Positions 47,231 through 59,399 of a DNA stretch of 64,000 nt are shown piece after piece (positions within the stretch are counted from its first letter, which is position 1; every line of letters begins with the position of its first letter). Source of the DNA: Eutreptiella sp. 'Long Island Sound 2002' (lineage: Eukaryota > Euglenozoa > Euglenophyceae > Eutreptiales > Eutreptiaceae). The DNA is taken from NCBI GenBank assembly GCA_964036045.1, contig OZ038394.1, forward strand, positions 2,149,379 through 2,213,378, in the 5' to 3' direction. A program made the translations under genes and the position numbers. Below the pieces are notes generated by a model. The model worked only from the letters and a program-made list of their open reading frames with translations, was not told the origin of the DNA and searched no databases.

Positions 47231-50201
47231 TGAAGCGGTACCCAGAACCCATGGCCCATGGCCCGGAGGCCTGTGAGCCGTCACACCCGTGCGGAAGCCG
47301 TTGATACCGGCTGTCAGCGGGATATCCTTGTTCTCTAACCCGCGAGATCTGGAACCCGATTTCTAACCATTAAATCAATGTAGAATTACCATAACTTTAT
47401 TGTCTTAGGCGACTCTCGGTCGGAAATCGGTGAAATACCCGATTTCTACCGCGATTTCCAATTGTCGTGAAATCGCCGCAGTCGCGCCGCCTGTCGTCGC
47501 CCGTTCCGTGGACTGCATTAGATAAATCTATAATACGATTTATCTTGAAGTTAAGACTGAAACAGTCTTCGAGTGATCCGCAATTTTTTCCTTGATATAA
47601 CGGATCACGTCCCAGATTTTCCCCAGAAAATCTGGGCAGCCGAAGGCGCTTTGAACCCCCAAGTGGAATAACAAGGGTTACGAGCGTTCAAGCGCCCAAG
47701 GGCGAACTAACGTGCCTCATAGGCACTGTGTATGAGGTTTTGCCCCCCATAGGCATAGGACGAGGCCAAAGGATCCCAACTCAATAGGCCCAAAGGGTTA
47801 TTCATTTTGAGTGTTCTCCAAGAAGTGCACTTTTTCACGTACTTGGCGTCCAAGCACGTGTAGAAGTATGTTGAGCTGGCGTTTGTCCCACTCTTGCTTG
47901 CCTCTACATCCGGGGCATATCACTTGTCTTCCCCGGATAGTGCATCTATGATCTTTATATACATATTGGCAATATATTTTGCGTGCATGCTAAAATTCGG
48001 CTTTCCGAAAGGAGATCGATTTTCGACCAAAGCACTTGCATGCGTGTTAAGGGACCAAAGTTACATTAGAATATAGGCATACTTTGGTTCTAGGCCACTA
48101 GGTTGGGTGTAGAAGGCTTGGGTAGGGTTATATGCCATATTTGGTGTCATATCGCGTGCCCATTTGGCGGGTGCACCATTCCAAGACTAACCCGCCAATG
48201 GACCCCATATCGCATGAGGCCCTTCATTGTACTCCCAACCAACACTCGCAAGCCTAACCTTCGTGAAGGGACGCTTGTGGAGCGCTCCCGAAGCGATGCG
48301 TTGCGAGAAAGGTGTGCTTTTTGCAATATTCCATTTTTGCATGTGCCCACTTGGGAGGCAGCGCGCGCGACCTTCCAAAGCGCCCCAAGTGGAGCACATA
48401 TGTGGAATCGAAGGTCATTGGTGTCAAGTCATTGTGTTTAGAAGGAATGGTGGATTACTCAATCCAAGCCGAAGATATTATAATATATTTGTGCGCCTCT
48501 CAAGGCACTTTTGGTTGTTTTTTCGCCAATATTGCTGTTTTTTGCCCGTCATGATGCGAAGTGGCGACCGTGTATCTCAACGTTGCGCTCAATTGACACC
48601 ATGACTCAAGTATGTTATGGGGGTACATACTTCGGTGCCCAACATATCTTGGACCCGGCGAATAACTCCTCTTGGGCTTGGCATACCGTGGCCGCCATGT
48701 TGGCGATTTGGGACTATCCCAAATCATGGGCTTACTTGGCGACCCTGCCATTCCCACAACCGGAGGAGTTGGGCGACGCCCAAAAGATATGTTGGACACA
48801 CAGGACTTGATACCAATCCTATCGCACATTCCGGTCCAAGTCGGGCATGTGCCTCATTTGCCCCAACCATGAGTGTGCGCATTTTCGGCCATTTTGAGCA
48901 ATTTTCCACTTTTGCTGCCCGCCGTGCACTATGTTGAGCCCACCCGTGCACGCCGGACGCATGGACCAATGGACCATATATGACATGGGTGTTATGCATA
49001 TTGGTCCCCATGGTTCACACACCACGTGGGCGAAGCGGAGCAACCTTCGTTAAGGTGCTAGCCCAAAGTGAGTGTGGGCAATTTTGCCATTTTGGCATTT
49101 GTGGACCCAATTGGGATTGTCACCACGCCAAGTGGCATAGAGATCTTTGAGAGCCAAGGTCATGGGAGTCTTCGTTGGACTCCCGGTGGACCGCGTATGG
49201 AATGGCGGATCCGATCTCCAAGCCGGCGTCCAGATATACTATTTGGAGCACCCCCAAATTTTGGCTCATTTCGAAAAGCCAAAATGACCCCCTTTTGGGA
49301 CCCCAATTTCACCCCCCCGTGTGGTCAATTGGAAGCCCCATATCTCTTTGCCCATGAGGAGCCCGGACCTAATTTTAAGTTGTACACTCAGATATAAGTC
49401 CCAGGTCCTGCCTCCTACCCTGTGAGCCATTGGCGTTGCCCTGGCGGGGCAGACCACGCGTGGGAATGACGCCAATTTTGGTGATTTTGGCATCATGACC
49501 CCACTTGACGAACCCGTGTTGCCCTGATGCCGGGACCTCAGAGGGAACCAGGTTGGGTGAGGGCTCCAGAGAGTTCGTACTCGAAGGGCATAGGGTCAAT
49601 TGCCTCGTCCCTACCTCTGGCGGGTCCGGACGAGGGGTCAATTTTGGAGATTTTTGAGCTAATATCAGTTTGGGCTGAAACAGCCCATTTTCAGCTACCA
49701 ATTCCTGGGGGATATTGGCGGGGCCATATCTCTGGCGGTGAGGAGAGTTGGGACCTGCCGTTAAGGGAGCATAGGGTGCCACTATCGGTTCGCCTTCGGG
49801 CCACTTGGTTTACAGGAACTCGCCTGTGGCTGGGCGGGACACCCCCCCTATTGGCAGGGTTTCAGGGTCCGGACTGAGCAGGGCATGGGTTGTGTTTGAG
49901 CCCCCGCCCCCACCAGCCACTGAGAGGGTCGGACCTGGGATTGGGATATGAGTTGGGACTGAGTGTCTATTGTCCTGTGATGCCCTTACCCCAGTCCAGT
50001 CTTAACCCCATGTGTACATATCCTGATGTGTTGCTGTACATACTTTCGTTCCCTTGTTGCAGAGTGGCAAGGATCCTGAAACGCTTTGTCACATGACATG
50101 AGCGCAATGATGCCCCTGTGAGCGTAGTGCTTTGCCTGCCTGCTCACTTGCGCGTGTCCACCGCAGCGTCCCGTGGCCAGGCCCCCCACGGGAACGCGTC
50201 A
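47231..50201 (+). repeat. E2 5' LTR (2971 bp) with a different first part
   Basis: The first 20 bases equal those of E1's LTR. The next roughly 0.9 kb (to about 48150) has no visible similarity to E1. From there to the ACGCGTCA end it follows E1's LTR closely. Confidence 0.88.
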
Positions 50202-50555
50202 AAAGCGTTTCACCGCCGCGGGGTTACCCATCCCTCGCGTGCCACTCGGGGCCACCAACCCCGAGCAGCGCGGCGCAGCAGCTCGCAGCTCGCAGCTCGC
50301 AGCGCAGCGCAGCGGTCCGCAGCGCCGCCCAGAGCATCGCCCGGAGCGACCACGGAAGCGCCGCGACCGTGAAGGAGGTGGACTGACCAGGACTCCCTCA
50401 TCAGCGAGTCCTATCGGCCGACCAGCAAGGCCGCACACCCAGTCGCGTCAACCACTTCCACAACCACCGGCGGACCAGCACCGGCCGCACTCCTAGTCCA
50501 GTGCTACATCACCCACCTCAACAACCACCCCAGGACCCCTCCATCGAGAGCACCG
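50202..50555 (+). other. E2 leader
   Basis: Matches E1's leader, beginning AAAGCGTTTCACC, with short GCTCGCA repeats at about 50278-50300. The middle part differs from E1. Confidence 0.6.
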
Positions 50556-53500
50556 ATGGTGAACTGGGACCAGGCGGGCAAGACCTGGCCGCAGCCCCAC
50601 CCCCATGCGGCGCGCCTACTGCGTGGGTTGCTGTGGGGGCAGCAGTACCGCCACAGCAATCCCCAGTGCGAAGGCGGCATGCCCGGGAGCTTCGAGCTCC
50701 GCGAGGACATGGGCGAGGACCGCCTGCGGGCAGTGGAGGAGTGGCTGCGGGCGGAAGGGTATGAGTACCGCTTCCGCCGCAAGCGCTGGAGGACCTGGAC
50801 CCGCCTGGACAGGCCCGGCGAAGGGCTGCGCCCCGACGGGATCGAGGAGGGCGAGAAGCCCAACGAGTACCCGTCGGGCGCCTCGATCAACGTCTCCATG
50901 TGGGACATGATCGAGAAGGAGTTCCCGGAGCTGGGGAACGAGCGCCGGCTGCAGGGCAGCAGCAGCAGCGGCGCGTCTCCTGGGAAGGAGAAGCGTTCCG
51001 CCGGGGACAGGAGGCGGGACAGGAAGTGGCGGCAGTACCGGGAGTCCCTGGCCGCCGAAGCCGCCCAAGGCGCCAGGGGCGGAACCCCAGCCCACAGCCC
51101 CCAACGGGCCAATGGCGGTCACCACTCCGGCCACACCACCCTTGGTGACTTCCTGGAAGTCGCCAAGCAGACCAAGGCCAAGCCCCGTCAGCTGCTCCTG
51201 AGGAAGTCAGGCCCCAGCAGCGACGTGGAGTCGGCCCACCGCGGGAGGATGCCGGCCGACCAGGCCAGCTCCAGCGGCAGCGTCGCTCCGCACCAAAGGG
51301 ATGTGGCGCGCGCCTGCGAGCGCACCTGTGGGGTGCCCTGCAACCTTCGGGTTGCCCGGCAACGGGCCACGCAGCAGAATGCTGCCGTGGAGGGCGCCGT
51401 CGGCATCGCCCATGAGGAGGCCACCGAGTGGGGCAGAGGCATGGACTACCACGCCTCGACCGTGGCAGCCATCGCGGCCGGTCTCACGGCTGCGGCCGCC
51501 CATGAGGCAGTGGCTGCCCGGATCAGGGGTGAGGTGGCGACAACCGCCAAAGAAGCCCGCCTGATGCAGGAGGCCATTGCCTGCAAGGAGGCCGAGGTGA
51601 AGGCGCTGGAAGAGGCGCTTGCCCAAGAGAGGGCAAAGAAGGAGGCGGAGGAAAGGGCCCACGCCGAGGCAGCGGCTAAGGCCCAGGCGGACGCCGCCAA
51701 GAAGGACGCCATCGAGGCCGCGCGACGGAAGGTCGCTGAGGAGAGCGCCAAGACAGAGGCGGAGTTGGCGGAGTTGGAAGCGGAGAAGGCTCGGCTGCAG
51801 CAGGCCCGGGAAGCCGAAGCAGCTCGTGCCCGGGAGGAAGCTGAAGGGCGAGCTGCCGCAGCCACCGCCGCCGCAATGGAGGAGGCAGAGGCCAAACTCC
51901 GCCGCGAGACTCCCCCGGGAGGATCACGAGTGGAGACCCTTCGAAAGCTTTTCGAAGGGGACGCCTCCTCCAAGATGACGCTGGATGAGGCCGACACGGG
52001 CAGCAGTGGAAGCAGTGGCCCCACTGCCTACCGACGGAGGAAGGGTAAGGGGAAGACCCCCGAGAGGCCACGGAGGCCAGCGGGCGGACACCCCCACGAC
52101 AGCAACCCCTTCTTCACCGCCAGCGACGGGGATGAACGAGGCCGCCGGCATCGCCGAGGAGTGGCTGGCGGAGGAGGGGGAGACGTCCCCATGGAGCCGG
52201 AAGGTGAGGACGAGGATCCCCCTCCTCCCTAGCGGAGCTCGGAGTCTTCCGAGACCGAGACGCCCAGGTGGGGTGACATGGACGAGGATGACGACATGGA
52301 CTGTGACATCACGAAGAAGCGCCCATCCTCGGACCCAGCGAGGCGACCCGGCGGAGACCCACCGGGACCCCCTGGCGGAGGACCATCAGGACCCCCTGGA
52401 GGACGCCCACCAAGTGGACCCCCTGGAGGCGGACCACCGGGCGGGGGAGGACTCCCTGGACCGGGCGGACCCGGCGGAGGCCCTCCTGGAGGACCCCCTG
52501 GGGACCCCGACGACCCACCAGGGAACGGCGACCCGGATACCACCTGGCGGTGGATTGTCTACCTCCGCAGGAGGGTCCAGTCCCTCGAACGCCAGGTAGA
52601 CACGGGCAAGGGCGAGATGACTTGCATCGCCAGGGTCGCCGCCGCGCACAGAGAGAGCTGGACATCGCCAAGATCGAGATGGTCAAGAGCGCCAGCGTCG
52701 CCACCGGCACCCAGAAGCTGCTGGACATCGCCAGGGGCGAGACCAGGTCGCTGAACAAGGTCATCAGCGTCCTGCAGCAGAGGCTGGACGCGCTGGAAGC
52801 CCGTGGGAGCGTCGGCAGCGACCACCCACCCCTGGAGTCTGGGTCGTCGTACAACGCCTGGGGACCCGGACCAGGTCCAGGCAGACCCCACGCCCCCGGC
52901 GGAGCCCCCAGGAGTCTCCCCAGCGCCAGTGTGCCTTCTCTCACCGCCCCCTCTCACCACAGCGCGGGCCGCCGCAACGAGCGCGTGCCGCCCGGCAGTG
53001 GCAGTGAGGATTGGCGTGATGAGTGGCTCAGCGCGGAGTACCGCAACCGCCGTGCTCCACCGCGGACACCGGTACGCCCCCGACGCCCCGCACCAGCCCC
53101 GGAGCCAATCCCAATGGCTGGCGGACGTTATGGTGGACTCAGGGATGAGGTCCCCGGAGGAGACGTGGAGTGGGATGTCGGGATGTTGGCGGAGGAAGAC
53201 CTGGAGGAGTTGGACATTAGCCCGCCGCGTGGTGTACGACGGGAGGCCGCTGAACGCAGCCGCTGGCGCCGTGATGAGGAGGCATACATGGAAGGGGTAC
53301 GGCGTGAACATCTGAGTTCAGCGTACATGGAGGAACCGCGGCGTAGCCACAGGGATTCCATGGAGGAGTGTAAAGGGAAGCTCAGGACAGGACAGAACAA
53401 GGTTGGTTTCTTCTGTGGACCTCTGCATTTGGCAGGGTCAGGATTACAGCAATTATGTCTAATTTTTGTTTGTTGTGCATGACATAGCCCCATATAAGTT

Positions 53501-53795
53501 ATTTGCTGTGGTGCGTCGCAGATGCCGCTATTTGGGCACTGCAGGGCACGCGTGCGCACTGATTTGTGCATTGTTTTCTTTCTGAGAAGCACTGATTTTT
53601 ATTATAAAAAGATCTGATTTTGTAGGATTTTAGCATGTTTACAGTGTATGTATTGTGCTGAGCGTCCATTATTGTTTAGGCCATGAAACGGCTTATCTGT
53701 TGAATCACTCCGTATCACCAAGTCAAGATTGATCAACTCATTTGATTTATTGCGTGCGGCAATTACAAGAAGGGCGTCGTTTCAAGGTCTTCAAA

Positions 53796-54932
53796 ATGGG
53801 ACTGCAGGAGATTCAAAATGAGAGGTTTGAAAATTCTGAGTACTGGCCGAAACAAGACTCTGAGGTCTTGAAATATTCAACAGATAAACACGACGTTTCT
53901 TTGCCTTTGCCTGTAGCTGCAGATGAGATCAATAAGAGTGAGGAGTGCAATCACAGGAGTCTACGGCCCGGCCGACCCGTCAATCAAGACACCATCAAGG
54001 CGCTGTCCAGACCAGCGCCAGCCCCGCCCAGGACAACACGGCCGCCGCAGCGCCTTTCAAGTGGAGTAACAGAAGTGCCACCATGTGCTGAAGCCGCCGC
54101 CATCACAGCAGTGCAACGACTCGTCGCACAGGAAGAACGAATAAGGCAAAGTCTCAGGTATGAGCAACAAGTCATCTGCGCGAAGAGGTACGCGAACTTT
54201 GGCCACGTTTTTCAAAAGCTCTATTGCCGGTTGTTCCAGCCTTCGTTGAATTCGGGGCAGACAAGTACGCCGCCAAACGAACTGAAGGAGCCAGGGAAGC
54301 GCTCATTGAAGGAGCTGGCGGATTCCAGCAAGGCAACGCCAAAGAAGAACACCGCAAAATCGAATGCGCCGCCGAACAAGAACAAAGCGTCTGAGTACTC
54401 AGGTGTGTTGGCGAAGTTGGAGACCTCGTTGGAAAATTCCTTGAAGCGATCCTTAAGTGACCTCCGACGAGTTGTGGAACTGTTGGGTAACTGTTCGCCC
54501 TCTGTGTCCGTCAGAACGAACAAATGGAACAAGTTCGTCGAGAAGCAAGAACCAAGGCCCGTTTCAAGTGTGACGAAGCGCCGGCAGAACGAATCCCAAG
54601 TGACTGAGTGCCGAACGGACGAGTTACAAGCGAGTTTGGATGATTTTGACGCGTGGACAGTAACTTCGGGAGATCCTGGTGGAGTTCAGCAGCGAAGGAG
54701 CTCCACAAATGAGTCGTCGAACGTCGTGAGGTTCAAACAAAGGGGACAGCGAGCAGGACGAGCTGTGCAGCGTCGCCGCGCTATAGCCAAGTTCTTTGAG
54801 GTATTAAACTCAGTCCAAGGTCGCGCATGCCGAGGTACAAGCGAGAAGAAGACCGAGTGCCCTACGCGAGACATGTGGGGGCAGTCTGTTGTGAACTCCA
54901 AGGAGAACCAAGGGAATCCTTTCTTGGACTGA
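53796..54932 (+). CDS. Hypothetical protein carried by the insertion, 378 residues
   Basis: ATG 53796 to TGA 54930-54932; the frame is open a little upstream without ATG. The protein is very basic and polar. There is a Pro-rich part (about residues 75-100), a helical part around EERIRQSLRYEQQVICAKR, a Lys/Ser/Asn-rich linker, a heptad-like stretch near LAKLETSLENSLKRSLSDLR, and an Arg-rich C-terminal part (RGQRAGRAVQRRRAIAKFF). No catalytic motif or known domain is recognised. It may be a nucleic-acid-binding, Gag-like product of the element. No related protein is elsewhere in the window. Confidence 0.5.
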   Translation: MGLQEIQNERFENSEYWPKQDSEVLKYSTDKHDVSLPLPVAADEINKSEECNHRSLRPGRPVNQDTIKALSRPAPAPPRTTRPPQRLSSGVTEVPPCAEAAAITAVQRLVAQEERIRQSLRYEQQVICAKRYANFGHVFQKLYCRLFQPSLNSGQTSTPPNELKEPGKRSLKELADSSKATPKKNTAKSNAPPNKNKASEYSGVLAKLETSLENSLKRSLSDLRRVVELLGNCSPSVSVRTNKWNKFVEKQEPRPVSSVTKRRQNESQVTECRTDELQASLDDFDAWTVTSGDPGGVQQRRSSTNESSNVVRFKQRGQRAGRAVQRRRAIAKFFEVLNSVQGRACRGTSEKKTECPTRDMWGQSVVNSKENQGNPFLD

Positions 54933-54985
54933 GCAGTGCTCTTTAAAGCGCGCTGCTTTTGCCGTTGGCGCGCTGGCTGAAGCGC

Positions 54986-55389
54986 AATGCCTTCGGTGTG
55001 CTCAACGAAGGGAGAGGCCTCCGGAAAATAGTGCATCATAACCATCAACAAAATGATCAACAAGTTCGGAAACTTCACCAAGACCTCATGGGGTTTCATA
55101 CTTCGTTGAAGCAATCATACGACAGACTTGTGGAATGCGCAAGCAATGTAGACAAACAAATGGAGACCAACACCAACTCAATTTCGACATCAACAAGCAT
55201 GCTTTGGCCATGATTCAACTACAAGAGGAGCAACAACAAGCCAGCTCTTCACATCAAGGGCCATTGGTTCAATATGGTGGAAATTTTCCACAAACACCAC
55301 AAGATCAATTGATACCTCATCAAGAAGGGCCCCAAGAGTTACCACCACATCAAGATAGTGCAGTGGATAATATGGGAGTGCAACCGTGA
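54986..55389 (+). pseudogene. Short Gln-rich reading downstream, possibly frameshifted ORF
   Basis: One frame reads a helical stretch (KLHQDLMGFHTSLKQSYDRL) to about 55190; another continues with Gln/His/Pro-rich sequence (MIQLQEEQQQASSSHQG) to TGA 55387-55389. Together they look like one small coding region with a frameshift near 55150-55190. The rest of the insertion (55390-56248) shows no ORF that I trust. Confidence 0.3.
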
Positions 55390-57798
55390 GCGTTGTTCAA
55401 TTTGCGAGCGCTTGCAGCGCTTTCTTTGTCAGCTTTTGGCGCTGTGAGCGCCTTGTGGTATATATCTGCCACAGATGGCAGAATGTGATGTAAATTACAA
55501 TGCATCCAAAAGTTGACTTTGTCAACGAGGTCTTTTTTGGCCTCTTCTTGGGCGCCAAGCGCCTTGTTTGCTGGCACTGACATGTGCCTTTGCTTTCTTT
55601 TTCGTTGTAGATACTATTTTGGATCTGCAATGAGCAGTGGTGGGATACACCCTGCTTTACACTTTGAGTGAACTCTGGTTTACTCAGTTTTGCAATTCTG
55701 TTTTGCTTTGCACCTGCCTGCTTGTGAGCAGTGTGTCTTTTTTTCTTTTTCAGCTGCTGCTGTCTTGGAGAAAAAGCAGAGTGGTTTTCCCGTTTGTTTT
55801 TCTGCTTTTGTTGGAAAAAGCAGGGGTTTTCTTTCAGTATTTTTATACTAAATTTTATCTGTGCCATGAGCACTTCAGGTTGTGTGCCATGAGCACTTAT
55901 CAGGTTTTTACACCCTTTGAGGAGTTTGAGTGGGTATAGGTTGAAACACCACTTCACCACTTCCCTAGGGCATTGTTTTGTGACAGAAATCCCTTTCAGG
56001 AGGGTAAAGCTATCTGTGGTACCAGTGGTGTTCCACTAGCATGATCTGCACATAGATAGTAGCTGTTTTTACCTGGAATGAGTAGAAATAGCCAGATCAC
56101 AGACAATAATATCGGTATTGTATTGTAGGTAAAGGCCTGCATGTTTTGCTATTTTTTTTTCTCGGGTCAGCAACTCATTTGGGGAGTGCTGAGCCTGGGG
56201 GGGGAGTGTAAACATGCAAGGCAGCCTTTTGGGTGCTTGCGTTTTACAAGGAGATGGACGTCGCGGCCGTGGGAGTCCGTGGGCGAGGCCGATGGGAACC
56301 TCGGTCGACCTCGCGGCCGGCGTTCATGGTCTCTAAGGCCGCGGATGCCGCCGTGTGGGAAGACTTGAAGGACATCAAACCCCCCATGTACGATGGCAAC
56401 CCCCTCAACCTCGACCGCTTCTTGGAGAAGATGGACGATTGGGGGGTGACCGTCACTGAAGACATGGATCCCGCAGACGCGGAGAAATATGTCTTCAGAC
56501 GGTTCCGGTACCGCCTGCCGGAAGTGCTCCAAGAGCTATACTTCGTGGCGACCAAGGAGGGGAAGATCAAGACCCTCAAGGAAGCCAAGAAGTGGCTCAA
56601 CGAGCAGGAGTGGGTGGACGCTCCGCAGCTGGCTGCCAAGCGGTGGAAGTCCATCAAGCTTCAGCATGATGGACGGGAGATCCGCCTACGGGACTGGCGA
56701 GACTTCCGAGGGCAATACACCCTCTTCCGCCGCAACGTGGAGGACTGGAACGAGGGTGACGAGCAGGCTCGCCTGCTCTCCATGCTGCCGGAAGCATGGA
56801 TCAAGAAGGTCACCAAGGAGGAAGCCAAAAGGGCCAAGTCCAACCACACGGTCAAGATGATGCTCGTTAAAGAGTATCATACGAACGTGGTGGCTTGGAC
56901 GAGGAAGAATGTGTCCCGGGATGTCAAACGGCACTCCCTGCGGAACGCTCTCCTCATCACCGTCTCGGGCGATCGCGAGAAGACCGCGATGTGGCGCCTT
57001 GACGAGTGTGAGTTGAGCGGCCAGACCATCCGTCTGCAGGCCATCCCGGCGCGGATGAGCTGCGACGAGATCCTGGAGTGGGTTGGAGAGGAAGTACTCA
57101 AGGAGTACCAGAACCTCCACCACACCCGCGGGTTGAGGCCCGGCGACCGCGACGTCAACTACGTTGGCGAGGGGTCTGGCGGGGAAGCTGCCATGAACCC
57201 AGCGGGAGCCGAAGGCGATGAAGCTCTCGTCGACGATGAGGACGACGATGAGCCCGCCGAGATGGCCGTTTGTGCCTTCGTGGCCCACAACGGCGCGGGG
57301 AGCAACCAGGGAAGCTGGAAGCCCCTGCAGCCGGGTTGGATGAAGAAGGAGAAGAAGGACACTCGTCGCATTGGCAGCCCTCCGCTGTCCTATGGGGAGT
57401 TCATACGAGCTCACCCTCAGGGCTATTTCGTGTGTTATGGGAGGAAGCAAGGCTTCAACCATGACCACCGAACACGCCCCATCCACCAGGCCGACACGCA
57501 GGCCTACAAGAAGGCGCACGGGTCGAAGAAGCGTGCACCCGCGGGTATCCGGGAAGCCAAAGTGGAGGTAGACAAGGACGAGCTCTCCAAGCTGATGTCG
57601 GTGGGGACCGAGTTGGCCAAGGAGATCCAGGAGATCAAGAGGAACTGGGTCCCCAGGTCGGACAACAAGAACAAGGAGAACAACCAGAACGACCAGAACA
57701 AGGACAAGGACAAGAAGCCTAGAAGTAGGCGAAGGAATAAGGGTCTCAACGAGGTTGACGCGGAGGAGAACACCCCTACTTCCACAACCGACGCCCCC

Positions 57799-57844
57799 TA
57801 GCGGAGCCCCTGCAGCCAAGGGCCCCAGCTAGGGCGGTCGCAGG
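57799..57844 (+). promoter_or_regulatory. E2 Gag/Pol readthrough site
   Basis: UAG CGG and the downstream stem bases are the same as at 25874 in E1, and the frame is again continuous into Pol. Confidence 0.65.
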
Positions 57845-58825
57845 ATGGTGTCGTGGGAAGCGCCACACCATCCCAATCGGGAGTCCGTAAGCACAAAGGG
57901 ACTGCTGCGGGCGGAAGGCCCGGTCCGGCACCCGACAGTCGCGGTGGCGGGGTGAGGGCAAGTGAAGGCACAAACCCTTGCACCCGTCAATCCTTCGCGA
58001 CCAAAAATGTGTTTGATGTACTTCAAGATCTATCCGAGAGTATCGGAGGATCACCCGGACCGCAGCTGGATGCTGCAGATGGGCAGCCTGAGCCCATTGT
58101 CCACGACCTGCACCAGTCGCTTGTTGAGCTTCTGGAACGGCCGGAGATCCTGAGCTTGCACGCCGTGCGCCGTGTTGGACGGGAGCGGCAGTTGCACCTT
58201 AAGGTCCGTGCCTTATGCGGGGAAGTGGAAAAGGTCTTCGACGTGTTGGTCGACACGGGAGCACAGGTCAGCTTGGTCAAGGCTGGCCTACTTCCACCAG
58301 AGTGTTTGACCGACAGTCGGAAACCTGTCAGGCTGAAGGTGGCGAACGGCCAGTACATGGTGGGAGGCACGAAGGAAGCGGCCATCAGGCTGCAGTTCGT
58401 GAACCATCGTGAGCTGAGCCGCCCAGACCTCGGCAAGGAAATCCTCCTGCAAGGTCGCTTCTACGAGGCCGAGAGGGACTGGGACATGATGGTTGGGTAC
58501 GACTTCATGATGGAGACGGACTCCGGCGTCCTCCCGGCCCAGGCCTCCATGTACCAGGACGACCAGCTCTCGTGGCTTTCGTCACCTGAGCACCATGTGG
58601 AATGCCAATGGATCCACCCGGAACGCAATCAGCTCAAAGTGGCCGCGCTGGACACTGAGCCAACTGGGCCAGCAAACCAGGAGTACGGCGTAATGCCGGA
58701 AGTGGCGAACCGAGTGGTTGCGGACTTTGGAGCCTCGGATCTGGCCCTGGATGCATTCTCTTCAGGAACCTCCGCCCATCTTCGGGTTTGTGAGAAGTAC
58801 TGGAGCGCCCAGGACTCCGCGTGGA
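57802..58825 (+). pseudogene. pol: E2 Pol fragment (protease and start of methyltransferase-like region)
   Basis: In frame after the UAG. Holds the protease VDTGAQ, the following linker without the E1m insertion, and the first part of the methyltransferase-like region (LALDAFSSGTSAH). It ends where the sequence turns into a GGTA microsatellite that supplies a stop (58828-58830). RT, RNase H and integrase are missing. Confidence 0.9.
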
Positions 58826-58855
58826 GGTAGGTAGGTAGGTGGTAGGTAGGTAGGT
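58826..58855 (+). repeat. GGTA microsatellite at the E2 breakpoint
   Basis: Runs of GGTA with one GGT interruption directly abut the last E2 base. Confidence 0.9.
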
Positions 58856-59399
58856 GCACTCGGTCGTGGAGAGGCGCCCCATGGTTCCCCCTGGCGTCGC
58901 CCCTGTGACGAACAGGAAGAGGCTCCGCGCGTGAAGAGGGGAGGCGGCTTACATCCCGCTATACCTGTCTGTTGGCCCCCAACAAAGCGGCCCCGGGCAA
59001 CACCGGGAGGGCTGATCGCCGCCAGCGTGACGTGCTTGTCTCGCCGGGAGGGTGTGCCCCCGTGCTTGCGCACGTCCCCTCCTTTGGGCGGAACCCTAGG
59101 GGTTCACCGGACTTCCTGGCGTATCCCGTTCCCAGGGCATGCATGCATGTTCTTGGTACTAGGGTTCCCAGGCGCTGGGGTGTCGCACGCTCCACGTCGA
59201 GTCCCAAAGCAGCGCAGGCCTTAGGATGCAGCCTTACCCCCGGTCTCCGGATCTCGTTTGGCCGGGTCACCTGCATGGCACGGGCTGCCTGAGTGACCGG
59301 GCTGTGGGCACTGGGTTTCCTACTGTTCTGCGGCGTTTGTCTTTGGGTCCGGTTGGTGGTTGGGTGTGGGTTTTGCTAACCCCGCCAGTCCTGGCTGGG
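58856..59399. other. GC-rich unique-looking stretch
   Basis: No gene recognised. Short open frames on both strands lack motifs. Confidence 0.4.

Larger units (their letters stand above)
53369..56248 (+). mobile_element. Unclassified 2.9-kb insertion in E2 gag, AGGAG target duplication
   Basis: E1 shows the empty site. The insert starts TGTAAAGGGAAGC and ends GCTTGCGTTTTACA, and AGGAG lies on both sides (53364-53368 and 56249-56253). The ends are short imperfect inverted repeats with TG...CA. A purine run GGGGGGGGAG followed by a second TGTAAA lies 42 bases before the right end. No long direct repeats are visible. This could be an LTR-type element with very short or lost LTRs, or a DNA transposon. 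It carries at least one ORF (53796-54932). Confidence 0.85.
50556..57801 (+). pseudogene. gag: E2 Gag, disrupted
   Basis: ATG 50556. The match to E1 Gag runs through the N-terminal part, coiled coil and Pro/Gly tract. TAG at 52230-52232 replaces the Tyr codon of E1. A shift of frame occurs near 52640-52660. A stretch of about 60 bases more than E1 lengthens the second coiled coil (52670-52735). Gag is cut at 53368 and resumes at 56254 after an insertion; the capsid part and tail then run open to the conserved UAG at 57799-57801. The knuckle has lost two cysteines (YFVC at the start, an Arg at the end). It cannot yield full Gag. Confidence 0.9.
47231..58825 (+). mobile_element. E2: truncated, mutated sister of E1
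   Basis: A left LTR (47231-50201), leader, gag and the start of pol match E1 closely. Pol stops matching at 58825 and no right LTR is present. Gag has a nonsense mutation, a frameshift and a 2.9-kb insertion. Pol lacks the E1m insertion, so it shows the original target sequence. Confidence 0.92.
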
